DNA of 64,000 nt from an uncultured Pedobacter sp. (GTDB taxonomy: Bacteria > Bacteroidota > Bacteroidia > Sphingobacteriales > Sphingobacteriaceae). A program made the position numbers and the translations under genes. Within the stretch, counting starts at the first letter, position 1; each line of letters opens with the position of its first letter. Under the pieces are notes generated by a model. It was given only the letters and a program-made list of their open reading frames with translations, searched no databases and was not told where the DNA came from. Positions 40,703-49,523 of the stretch are shown here, in pieces. The stretch is taken from NCBI RefSeq assembly GCF_913776295.1, contig NZ_CAJYOJ010000013.1, forward strand, positions 1-64,000, read 5' to 3'.

Positions 40703-43204
40703 TTAAGCTTTAACTACTTTCTTTTTCTTCTTTTCTTCCGAATAAAATCCAAAACCTAATCCGGCCAATAACAAGATTGATCCTGCCAAAGAGATTTTCT
40801 CTCCGGTATAATAAGATGTTGGATGGAAAATAAATTCAAGCTTGTGGTTACCAGCCTCTAATTGTGCCGCACGTAAAACGTAATCGGCCCTGAAATATGG
40901 CTTCTCCACTCCATCAACATACATTTTCCAGCCCTTATCGTAATAAATCTCCGAAAACACTGCAATTGCATCTTTCGCCGTTGAGTATTCATAAGTTAAA
41001 TGATCAGGATTATAGTTGGTTAATTTGATAAAACCTTCCTGACCAGTCCCTAAACGTTTAGTATCAATCAGTTTTTTATAACTTTCGTCAACGATAGCCT
41101 CTTTTTTAGCATCAAAACTGCTGATTGCCTTCATTTCTTCATCGGCATTTTTAGCAAACTGTACACTTTGTACAAACCAGGCATTTCCCGCAGCTGTTGG
41201 GTTACGCTGCATTTTATATGATCCGTTTTGCTGATCCTGTGTAATGATGTACTTGGTATTTAACATATCAAGAACGTCTTGGTTAACACTTTTTGAAAAC
41301 TGATGTTGAATAAGTTCATCAAAACGTTTCAGTTTAGCAGCGTGATAACCACCAACTGTTTTATGAAAGTTAGAGGTACTCGCATCGCTAAAAGTATTTA
41401 TAGATGCATCGTACACCCTAAAATCCGGGTCTTTATCAGCCATAATAAAATTATCAACGTCTCTTGGCTTAAAGAAATCAGAAGCCGTTTTTTTGTATTC
41501 AAAGTTTTGGTTATTCAAATACCTTCGGTCTACCTGCCACATATCAACCAGAACAGCCAGCACTAACAATCCTGAAGCCAGTTGCGTGTTTAATTTTTTG
41601 GTAATAAAAGCCCAAACGATTCCGAAACCTATTAGTACAAAAAAGAATGAACGCAAAGCATCCGCACGACCTATCGCAATTCGATCTTCAACCAATCCAT
41701 TGGCGATTTTTTGAGCAATGCTGGCATTATTTTGTAAAGTCTGCGTTAAAGCCTGCACAATCTGCATATGGTTTGATGCTTTAAAACTGAAAAAAAGCGT
41801 AGGGACAATGGCTACAATTAGCGCAAAGCCACCGGTAATAGCAGCAGACCAGGTTAACTTTTTGATTAATATTTTTTGCTCAATATTTCCATCCTGAATT
41901 TCCTTGATGGCTAAGATAGCCAGCATTGGAACCATTAAACCCACTACGGCCAAAATAGACTCAACCGCTCTAAACTTATTGTAAAGTGGGAAATAATCGA
42001 AAAACAGATCGCTTACCAGCGGGAAGTGACGGCCAAAAGAAAGCAACATAAATAAAACGGTAGTGGCCAATATCCACCATTTTAAACGGCTGCGAACGAT
42101 AAACAATCCAAAAACAAATAAAAAGCATATAATTGCACCGAAATAGTAACCACCTTGTGTAAATGGTTTCTCTCCCCAATACTGTTGCATATTTAATTGT
42201 CCGCCCAGCTGTTGCATAGCTTGTGTGGTTTGGGCAGGGTCGCCCCCTGTAACTTCGGCTACAGCCTTATACATATTACCTTCAGGATTCACCAATTTAT
42301 CTACGCCTGATGCACCTCCATATAAATCAGGAATCAAAAAGGTAAAGCTTTCGCCAACACCCTGGCTCCATTGATAGGCATATTCTTTTGACATGCCCGA
42401 ACCTTTTTCAGCAGTTTCGGTAGCCGTTAAATTAGATTTACCACGGTTGGTTTCTTTTGCGTATTCTGCTGTAGACCACAATAAACTTGCGTTAATCATA
42501 ATTGCAATAGCGACCGAAAAAGCAAGAAAACCGAACGATTTTAACAGGGTTGGTATGGTTTTGTTGTTAAATGCCTGGTAAAATTCTACAATGACGAATA
42601 TAAAAATAGCCAGCATCAGATAGTATGTCATCTGAACGTGATTGGTCCTGATCTCAAGAGCTAAAAATAATGCCGTTAAACTCGCTCCATACCAATATTT
42701 ACCCCTTAAGGTGAGCAGGATACTCGCTATTATCGGCGCGAAGAAACCAATAGCCAATGCCTTACTGCTATGTCCGCTGGCAATTAAAACAAAGTTGTAC
42801 ATGGTAAATGTAAAGGCAATTGCACCTGCGGCAGCCAGCCATGGATTAACCTTTAATACAACAAATAGAAAATATGCACCCAATAGTAGCAGCAGAACTG
42901 TACCTGTTGGGTTAGGTAAGGCTTTTGTGATTAGCGCAATTCCGTAAGTAGCCCCGTTATAGGCATATGGCACCCAAATTTGATAAGCAGGCATACCACC
43001 AAACATCTGGTTGGTCCAGAGTGGTGCTTTCCCATCTTTTTCTTTAAAGTCCATAATTTCCTTTTGCATCGCCTGCGATTGGATCACATCGCTTTGCGCT
43101 GGGGCTTTACCTACCAAAACAGGACTGAAGTAGGCAAAAGTAATGACTACAAAAAATGCAATAATGGCCAAGTGAATGCCATTTTTATTAAACCAGTTAT
43201 TCAT
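40703..43204 (-). CDS. YfhO family membrane protein
   Basis: Large polytopic protein with C-terminal extracytoplasmic domain (VFSEIYYDKGWKMYVDGVEKPYFRADYVLRAAQLEAGNHKLEFIFHP). Confidence 0.88.
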   Translation of the reverse strand: MNNWFNKNGIHLAIIAFFVVITFAYFSPVLVGKAPAQSDVIQSQAMQKEIMDFKEKDGKAPLWTNQMFGGMPAYQIWVPYAYNGATYGIALITKALPNPTGTVLLLLLGAYFLFVVLKVNPWLAAAGAIAFTFTMYNFVLIASGHSSKALAIGFFAPIIASILLTLRGKYWYGASLTALFLALEIRTNHVQMTYYLMLAIFIFVIVEFYQAFNNKTIPTLLKSFGFLAFSVAIAIMINASLLWSTAEYAKETNRGKSNLTATETAEKGSGMSKEYAYQWSQGVGESFTFLIPDLYGGASGVDKLVNPEGNMYKAVAEVTGGDPAQTTQAMQQLGGQLNMQQYWGEKPFTQGGYYFGAIICFLFVFGLFIVRSRLKWWILATTVLFMLLSFGRHFPLVSDLFFDYFPLYNKFRAVESILAVVGLMVPMLAILAIKEIQDGNIEQKILIKKLTWSAAITGGFALIVAIVPTLFFSFKASNHMQIVQALTQTLQNNASIAQKIANGLVEDRIAIGRADALRSFFFVLIGFGIVWAFITKKLNTQLASGLLVLAVLVDMWQVDRRYLNNQNFEYKKTASDFFKPRDVDNFIMADKDPDFRVYDASINTFSDASTSNFHKTVGGYHAAKLKRFDELIQHQFSKSVNQDVLDMLNTKYIITQDQQNGSYKMQRNPTAAGNAWFVQSVQFAKNADEEMKAISSFDAKKEAIVDESYKKLIDTKRLGTGQEGFIKLTNYNPDHLTYEYSTAKDAIAVFSEIYYDKGWKMYVDGVEKPYFRADYVLRAAQLEAGNHKLEFIFHPTSYYTGEKISLAGSILLLAGLGFGFYSEEKKKKKVVKA

Positions 43205-43334
43205 TAAGGTTTGTTTAAGTTTAAACGAACGTCAAAAATAAAAAATTGGGCGGTATAAAAAAGCAATAAATGAAATGCATGCTGAATAAAAAATTAGTTT
43301 TGTTATAAAGAATGAAAAATTTAACCTGTTTATT

Positions 43335-44429
43335 ATGAGAAAGTTTGTTGTGACGATAGCGCTTGCTACCCTATCTTTTTCTTCGTTTGCCCAGATTATA
43401 AGTTTAAATAACGATGAAATAAATAAGCTAAAAACGCAGATCAAAAATGATGGGCAAACCAAAAAACTATACCAGAGCTTTGAAAAGGCGGCGTTAAACG
43501 ATCTAAATGAAACACCCAACCCAATTGATACCATCCGAACGGAAGGATTATTAAAAGGGAATCCTCAAAAAGAGAGGACCAGGCTGGCACTGGAAGACAT
43601 GAACAAAATGTTTATACTGGCCCTACAATACCGCCTTACTGATGACCGAAAATATTTAAACAAATGTGCAGAATTTCTTGGTGCATGGGCCAAAATCAAC
43701 AAGCCAAATGGCGATCCTATTGATGATACCAATTTGGATAAAGCGATTGAAGCTTACGACCTGATTAAAAATGACCTATCCAGCGCAGATAAAAAACAGG
43801 TTGAACAATGGTTAACTGAAACGGCATGGGCAGAAATAAACAGCAAGCGAATGAAAGCTGGAAGAGCTACTGCCATTAATAACTGGAACGCGCACCGTTT
43901 AAAAGAAGTTGGTGAAATCGGTTACACTTTAAACAATCAGGATTTTATTAAATGGACCATCGATAATTTAAAAAGCCACATTAATATCAATTTAAATCCT
44001 GATGGCACAAGTTTAGATTTTAAAGAGCGTGATGCCATGCATTACCATATTTATGACCTGGAACCGATGTTAAAGCTGGCCATTATGATTGATAGGGCAA
44101 AGGGACCTAACTTTTACACTTATCAGTCGCCAAGAGGATCTTCAATCAAAAAATCAGTAGAATGGTTGATTCCGTATATCAATTTTGAAAAGCAACATGA
44201 AGAATATGTAAACACAACCGTTAAATTCGACCGGGAACGGGCCAAAAACAATGAGCCTGGATTTGCTGCAGGAACCATGTTTAAACCGGATCTGGCTTTA
44301 CCTGTTTTAAAAAAATCTGTGTATTTCGATAGAAAACAGGCCGATCTATTGAAAAGCGTAAATAAGAATGAGACCGACTGGCAGATGGTATTAGATGAAA
44401 TTCAACATGAAAGCAAACTTACGAAATAA
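43335..44429 (+). CDS. secreted alginate-lyase-family protein
   Basis: Signal peptide; alginate lyase superfamily (alpha/alpha barrel) motif NNWNAHRLKEVGEIGY and LDFKERDAMHYHIYDLEPML. Confidence 0.8.
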   Translation: MRKFVVTIALATLSFSSFAQIISLNNDEINKLKTQIKNDGQTKKLYQSFEKAALNDLNETPNPIDTIRTEGLLKGNPQKERTRLALEDMNKMFILALQYRLTDDRKYLNKCAEFLGAWAKINKPNGDPIDDTNLDKAIEAYDLIKNDLSSADKKQVEQWLTETAWAEINSKRMKAGRATAINNWNAHRLKEVGEIGYTLNNQDFIKWTIDNLKSHININLNPDGTSLDFKERDAMHYHIYDLEPMLKLAIMIDRAKGPNFYTYQSPRGSSIKKSVEWLIPYINFEKQHEEYVNTTVKFDRERAKNNEPGFAAGTMFKPDLALPVLKKSVYFDRKQADLLKSVNKNETDWQMVLDEIQHESKLTK

Positions 44430-44435
44430 ATAAAG

Positions 44436-44453
44436 TTTCAATAATTTTTGAAA
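44436..44453. promoter_or_regulatory. putative operator TTTCA-N8-TGAAA upstream of the GbsR/MarR regulator
   Basis: TTTCA ATAATTTT TGAAA, same arms and spacing as 45154-45171. Confidence 0.6.
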
Positions 44454-44480
44454 GTTTAAAAATAATATTTATATTTGATT

Positions 44481-44987
44481 ATGGAATTGGCAGCAGCGAA
44501 ATTAAAATTTATAGAAGCCTGGGGCAAACTAGGCTCAGAATGGGGAATTAACCGCACCATGGCCCAGGTACATGCCTTATTATTAATTTCTCCTGAAGCA
44601 TTGACCACAGAAGAAATTATGGATGCACTTAGCATTTCAAGGGGAAATGCCAATATGACCCTCCGCGATCTAATTGGATGGGGCCTGATTGAAAAGCAGC
44701 ATAAAGCGGGCGAACGTAAGGAATACTTTTTTGCCGATAAGGATGTTTGGAATATTGCACGTCAGGTAGCTAAAGAACGCAAAAAAAGAGAATTAGAGCC
44801 TGTATTAAAAGTTTTAAATGAGCTATCAAGTGTAGTGGGCGACGAAAAAGATCCGGAATATAAAACGTTTAAAAAATCAGTAAACGATATTAACAAACTT
44901 GCGGTAAACGTTGATAAAACTTTAGAAACGATGCTTAAAGCTGAAGAAAACTGGTTTTGGGGCTCAATATTGAAGGTATTTAAATAA
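44481..44987 (+). CDS. GbsR/MarR-family transcriptional regulator
   Basis: wHTH MAQVHALLLISPEALTTEEIMDALSISRGNANMTLRDLIGWGLIEKQHKAGERKEYFFADKDVW; start chosen at MELAAAK. Confidence 0.87.
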   Translation: MELAAAKLKFIEAWGKLGSEWGINRTMAQVHALLLISPEALTTEEIMDALSISRGNANMTLRDLIGWGLIEKQHKAGERKEYFFADKDVWNIARQVAKERKKRELEPVLKVLNELSSVVGDEKDPEYKTFKKSVNDINKLAVNVDKTLETMLKAEENWFWGSILKVFK

Positions 44988-45153
44988 ATTGGGAAGGGGG
45001 AGGTGTAGGATTTGAGTAACTAGCAGTAAGATAAAAGTAGCAAGTATCAAAATAGATTTACTTTATAAGTTAAATGTTAAACCCTAAACCATACACCCTA
45101 AACCTCATCCAAAAGGCCTAACCAATTGTTTGGCTTTATTTTTTAACGAAAAC

Positions 45154-45171
45154 TTTCATTTTTTACTGAAA
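45154..45171. promoter_or_regulatory. putative operator TTTCA-N8-TGAAA upstream of the DCC-family gene
   Basis: TTTCA TTTTTTAC TGAAA, 19 bp before the ATG. Confidence 0.6.
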
Positions 45172-45190
45172 ATACTAAAAATTAAATAAA

Positions 45191-46006
45191 ATGAGAACGC
45201 TTAAAAACCACGTGATTTTATTTGACAATGAGTGTCCGATGTGTTATGCCTATACCAAAGCTTTTGTCAAAACAGGAATGTTGTCACAAAAAGGCAGGGA
45301 GGCTTACCAGAAAATGCCATCAAACATTTGTCCACTGGTAACTCACCAAAGGGCGGCCAATGAAATTGCCCTGGTGAATACCGAAACCGGCGAAGTTACT
45401 TATGGCATCAAGAGTTTGTTCAAAATTATTGCACACGCCATGCCCTTTTTTAAGCCTTTATTTTTGTTTAGTCCCTTTATTTATTTGATGCAAAAACTTT
45501 ATGCATTCATTTCTTACAACCGCAAAGTGATCATCCCAGTTGCAGTTAAGAAGAATAGTTTACAACCCTCTTTTAAACGCCATTACCGCATTGCCTTCCT
45601 GACTTTCACCTGGATTATCACGGCCTATATATTAACTAATTATGCGCACCTGCTTACCGGTTTTGTACCACTAGGCGGCAAATACCGTGAATATTTAATC
45701 TGTGGCGGCCAGTTGTTTTTTCAGGGTGCGATCATTAGTTTTTATAAAAAAGAAAAACTCTGGGATTATTTAGGGAACATGATGACCATTTCCTTTGCAG
45801 GTTCGCTTTTACTCTTGCCTGTTATAGTGCTGGCAAGATACATCGACTTTGAGTCATTATTTTTTTTATTATGCTTTTTAATGGTTGCGGGACTGATGTT
45901 TTTGGAACATATCCGCAGGAGTAAGGTATTAAAGCTGGGCTGGTTGATGAGCGTGACCTGGGCACTCTACCGCCTAATTGTTTTGGGTTTAATCTTTATT
46001 TTATAA
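45191..46006 (+). CDS. DCC-family thiol-disulfide oxidoreductase-like protein with TM segments
   Basis: VILFDNECPMCYAYTKAFVKTGML (CxxC) followed by hydrophobic helices. Confidence 0.75.
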   Translation: MRTLKNHVILFDNECPMCYAYTKAFVKTGMLSQKGREAYQKMPSNICPLVTHQRAANEIALVNTETGEVTYGIKSLFKIIAHAMPFFKPLFLFSPFIYLMQKLYAFISYNRKVIIPVAVKKNSLQPSFKRHYRIAFLTFTWIITAYILTNYAHLLTGFVPLGGKYREYLICGGQLFFQGAIISFYKKEKLWDYLGNMMTISFAGSLLLLPVIVLARYIDFESLFFLLCFLMVAGLMFLEHIRRSKVLKLGWLMSVTWALYRLIVLGLIFIL

Positions 46007-46011
46007 CGATC

Positions 46012-46932
46012 ATGAAATACGGAAAAATTGTACTTGCCGGCGGAAACGGCTATCTGGGTGGCATACTTTCAACATATTTTAGCAGCAGGGCAGATGAAGT
46101 GATTGTTTTGGCCAGAAAGCCACATGCTAAAAAAGGCAATATTAAAACATTGGTTTGGGATGGTAAAACCATTGATAATTGGACCCTTGGTTTATCTGGA
46201 GCAGATCTCCTGGTTAACCTTTGCGGCAAAAATGTAAACTGCAGGTATACTGAAAAAAACAAAAAGGAAATTTTTGATTCCAGATTGATCCCCACTCAAT
46301 TATTAGGAAAAGTGGTTGAAAAAATGAAAAATCCACCAAAATGCTGGATCAATATCACTTCTGCCACTATTTATCGCCATGCAGAAGACCACACACAGGA
46401 TGAATTTACTGGCGAAATTGGTAAAGGGTTCTCTGTTGAGGTATGCAAAACCTGGGAAACTTGCTTTTTTGAAACCCACACACCCAATACCCGAAAAATA
46501 GCCCTTAGAATGGGCATTGTTTTAGGTCTGAAAGATGGAGCATTTCCACGATTACTTAATCTGGTGAAACTGGGTATGGGTGGTAAACAGGGCAAGGGGC
46601 AACAATACATGAGCTGGATCCACGAAAAGGACGCCGCCAGAAGTATCGAATGGTTGCTCAATCATCCGGAAATGGAAGGAACTGTAAACTGCACAGCGCC
46701 AGAGGCGATTGAAAACCATGTTTTCATGCGCAGCATCAGAAAGGCCTTTGGTCGCAGTTTTGGATTGCCTGCTCCGGCCTGGCTATTGGCCATTGGTGCA
46801 AAAATTATTGGAACGGAAACGGAACTGATTTTAAAAAGCAGGTGGGTTAAACCAACGTTACTTTTAAACAGTGGATTTGAATTTAAATACCCGAACATCC
46901 AAGGAGCTGTTGAAGATATTTTAAAAAATTAA
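46012..46932 (+). CDS. TIGR01777/YfcH family NAD(P)-dependent epimerase
   Basis: GKIVLAGGNGYLGGIL, VNLCGKNVNCRYTEKNKKEI, RKIALRMGIVLG, GKQGKGQQYMSWIHEKD. Confidence 0.92.
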   Translation: MKYGKIVLAGGNGYLGGILSTYFSSRADEVIVLARKPHAKKGNIKTLVWDGKTIDNWTLGLSGADLLVNLCGKNVNCRYTEKNKKEIFDSRLIPTQLLGKVVEKMKNPPKCWINITSATIYRHAEDHTQDEFTGEIGKGFSVEVCKTWETCFFETHTPNTRKIALRMGIVLGLKDGAFPRLLNLVKLGMGGKQGKGQQYMSWIHEKDAARSIEWLLNHPEMEGTVNCTAPEAIENHVFMRSIRKAFGRSFGLPAPAWLLAIGAKIIGTETELILKSRWVKPTLLLNSGFEFKYPNIQGAVEDILKN

Positions 46933-47063
46933 ATTTTAGCCCGCCGAAAACCTAACATAGAGGCTATACAATAATTACAAAAACTATCCTAGGGGATAAT
47001 TTATTTTGTATAAATCAATATGGTTGCCAGTAGCATCAATAGAAATGATCCCTTCCAAAAGAT

Positions 47064-47160
47064 CGTCATTGCGAGAAGGCTTTTTCAGCCGACGAAGCAA
47101 TCTTTATAGCAAGGACCATTAACTAGAAAGATTGCTTCGTCGTTCCTCCTCGCAATGACG
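47064..47160. repeat. MITE/REP-like two-part inverted repeat
   Basis: Outer arms cgtcattgcgag / ctcgcaatgacg (47064-47075 / 47149-47160) and inner arms cgacgaagcaatcttt / aaagattgcttcgtcg (47090-47105 / 47127-47142). Confidence 0.85.
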
Positions 47161-47426
47161 ACTCATTTTTTTAAAATCTGTAAATGGTAGAAGTTAGCAT
47201 TTTTCAAATACATTGGAGGACTGATGAGCGATTTGCAATTTGAAAGAGTATCTCTTGCTTGTTATCAATCCCATAAAATATCTGTCATTGATAGCGTAGC
47301 CCAAGGACCTTTTTAAAATATTTAAATGCATTTAGATATTTCGCCAAGCTCAGTACATGCTAAGTTCAACGAGACAAATTAGAAGTAAAATTCAATTATA
47401 GTAGCCTGCATTTTACATTTTCAATA

Positions 47427-47470
47427 AGACCCTGAAATAAATCCGGTGGCTATCGGATCAGGGTGACGAT
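47427..47470. repeat. dispersed intergenic repeat (family 2), partial copy
   Basis: agaccctgaaataaatccggtggctatcggatcagggtgacgat, homologous to 30641-30684. Confidence 0.65.
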
Positions 47471-47509
47471 GACGCAGGAAGAACTGACAGCAGCCCTACC
47501 TTAATAAAA

Positions 47510-47532
47510 AACCCTGAATCAGGTTCAGGGTT
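47510..47532 (-). terminator. intrinsic terminator of the DUF4834-like gene
   Basis: aaccctgaa-TCAGG-ttcagggtt flanked by A/T runs. Confidence 0.75.
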
Positions 47533-47537
47533 TAATT

Positions 47538-47786
47538 TTATTTCACTTCTTCGTAATCTACAAAGTCGCCGAGTTTATCTGTTTTACTTTGATCGGGTTT
47601 TGGCGGCATGTAATCTATTGAAATAGAACCTTCAGGTTTCGATCGCCGCTGTTGTTGCTGCCCCGTAGCCTGACTCTGCATTTTGCTGGCCAGGTTATTA
47701 AACAGCATAGGTAAAATCAGCCTGATCAACATTCTGATTAGCCAAAGTACCAATATTGTAATAAAAATGAATTTTATTAATCCCAT
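47538..47786 (-). CDS. small membrane protein (DUF4834-like)
   Basis: 82 aa, N-terminal TM, polar C-terminus ending KLGDFVDYEEVK; has its own terminator. Confidence 0.65.
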   Translation of the reverse strand: MGLIKFIFITILVLWLIRMLIRLILPMLFNNLASKMQSQATGQQQQRRSKPEGSISIDYMPPKPDQSKTDKLGDFVDYEEVK

Positions 47787-47917
47787 GCTTTAAATTACTA
47801 TTGTTACAAATATAGACGTCGTAACATTTATTTTGTTACTTCTTAAGCTTTTAATTGCAATCCAATTACAAATACAGTACGCAAATAAGACTATAAAGGT
47901 TTTAATCATTACGATTC

Positions 47918-48115
47918 TTAATCTTCAATAATTTCAGCTACGCGTCCAACCTGGCCATCTTCAAGCCTCACTTTTATCCCTCTGGAATGATATGCGGATG
48001 AAGTAAGCAGGTCTTTCACCACGCCATAGGTGATGTTTCCAGATCGCTGATCTTTTTTCAATATGATTCCGACTGATAAGCCCGGATAAATATCTTTTCT
48101 ATTTTGACCGTCCAT
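47918..48115 (-). CDS. YwbE family protein
   Basis: IYPGLSVGIILKKDQRSGNITYGVVKDLLTSSAYHSRGIKVRLEDGQVGRV. Confidence 0.85.
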   Translation of the reverse strand: MDGQNRKDIYPGLSVGIILKKDQRSGNITYGVVKDLLTSSAYHSRGIKVRLEDGQVGRVAEIIED

Positions 48116-48164
48116 GTGTACTGTAAATAATTAACCACTCAAATTTCCATAATAATTTCGAGTG

Positions 48165-49457
48165 TTATGGTAGTTTACTGAAATCTATTTCCGGTTTTCT
48201 CCCGGCGGAAGCTCTGTTAAGGATTTTTCCGGGTTTGGTATAATCATTAAAGAAACCACCGTTTTTTAGATAAAACATTCCTTTTTCAGTCCCTCCCTGA
48301 TAATCCATCCGGTATCCTCTTGCTCCTGTATCATCAGTGGTAAAACGTGCAGATTTTAGTTCGGTCCATGTACCCTTATCGTCACAAATCCATTGGTTAT
48401 CGAACAACACTTTTCGCGACAGATTTCCTTGATCTGGTGAAAAGTTCTCTAAAAAGGAATGGAAGCGTTTTAAATAGGTTTTAGTTTGCGGCCTTGTAAA
48501 ACTGGCGATCAATTGCCATTTGTTGGTTTCTGGACCAAAGAAATAAGCGGTATAAGTAGTGGAGCTATCTTTTCCGGGTAGTCCATGCAATAAGAACTTA
48601 TACGCATTTCCTGCTTTCCACATATAGTTCAGGTAACTCTGCCCTCCTGATCCTTCATTACCAAATTCTCCTGTGTGCACACCTTCGCCTTTCCTGAGCA
48701 TTTTTATCTTTTGCGATTCCGGAATACTTTTAGGGTCGTCAGTATTGAAAGGACTCCATACTGAAAATAAGATATGTCGCTCTGTCGGGCTATTTACCTG
48801 CATACCGAAGTAACCTTCGCCAAAGCCAGTCGCCATAAAATAAGATCCCGTGTTATCTTCACCCTTTGGCACCGTTACTTCGTTGTAATACCACGCAGCA
48901 TTTACATTTTCAGGCTGTTGATAATTTAGGTGAACCGAGGGTCCGCGTCTGCCCCAATAAAAAAAATTGCCTTCATTGTTTTTAACGTAAGCGGTCTGGC
49001 CTTCAATAGCAGTACCACCGATGTTAAGGTTTTGAATGGAAGGGAATTTGCCCGCGCTTTTGCTTATTCCTTTGATGGTTATCGCCACGTAACCTGTATC
49101 CTGAATGTTCCATTCGCCAATGTTACGCTCAAAGGGCTTGAGTTCCTCTAAACTAATCTTTTTGGGTTGATTATTAATGGAGAATTCTAAGGTTGACAGC
49201 CCTTCTACAACAGGTTTATTGCCAAACGAAATAACCAGCGTACCAGGCTTTGAAACCCGGAGGTAAGCCGTAAAATGTTCCTTTGGGTCAGACCAGTTGG
49301 TAATTCCCCCGTTGGATAATGTTCTTTCAGCATCTTGATGTAAAGAACTGTAGGCATTGCCTCCAAGTGGAAGGGAAATTGCCGGAGCATTTTGGGCATG
49401 GCTTTTTAGTCGCAAGGCGACAAGTACCATCAGCGCAAGTAGTTTTAGAACTTTCAT
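48165..49457 (-). CDS. DUF3472 domain-containing secreted protein
   Basis: Signal peptide; FYWGRRGPSVHLNYQQPENVNAAWYYNEVTVPKGEDNTGSYFMATGFGEGYFGMQVNSPTERHILFSVWSPF. Confidence 0.85.
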   Translation of the reverse strand: MKVLKLLALMVLVALRLKSHAQNAPAISLPLGGNAYSSLHQDAERTLSNGGITNWSDPKEHFTAYLRVSKPGTLVISFGNKPVVEGLSTLEFSINNQPKKISLEELKPFERNIGEWNIQDTGYVAITIKGISKSAGKFPSIQNLNIGGTAIEGQTAYVKNNEGNFFYWGRRGPSVHLNYQQPENVNAAWYYNEVTVPKGEDNTGSYFMATGFGEGYFGMQVNSPTERHILFSVWSPFNTDDPKSIPESQKIKMLRKGEGVHTGEFGNEGSGGQSYLNYMWKAGNAYKFLLHGLPGKDSSTTYTAYFFGPETNKWQLIASFTRPQTKTYLKRFHSFLENFSPDQGNLSRKVLFDNQWICDDKGTWTELKSARFTTDDTGARGYRMDYQGGTEKGMFYLKNGGFFNDYTKPGKILNRASAGRKPEIDFSKLP

Positions 49458-49523
49458 TTGATAATTTTAAGGCCCTTTTATCGAAAATAGCTCCAGCTAA
49501 AATCATGCTATCAAACCAAATCT

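Noticed and set aside
43335-44429. Alginate-lyase-like gene as part of a polysaccharide utilisation locus
   Set aside because: No SusC/SusD pair, no other CAZymes or sugar transporters adjacent; treated as a solitary enzyme.
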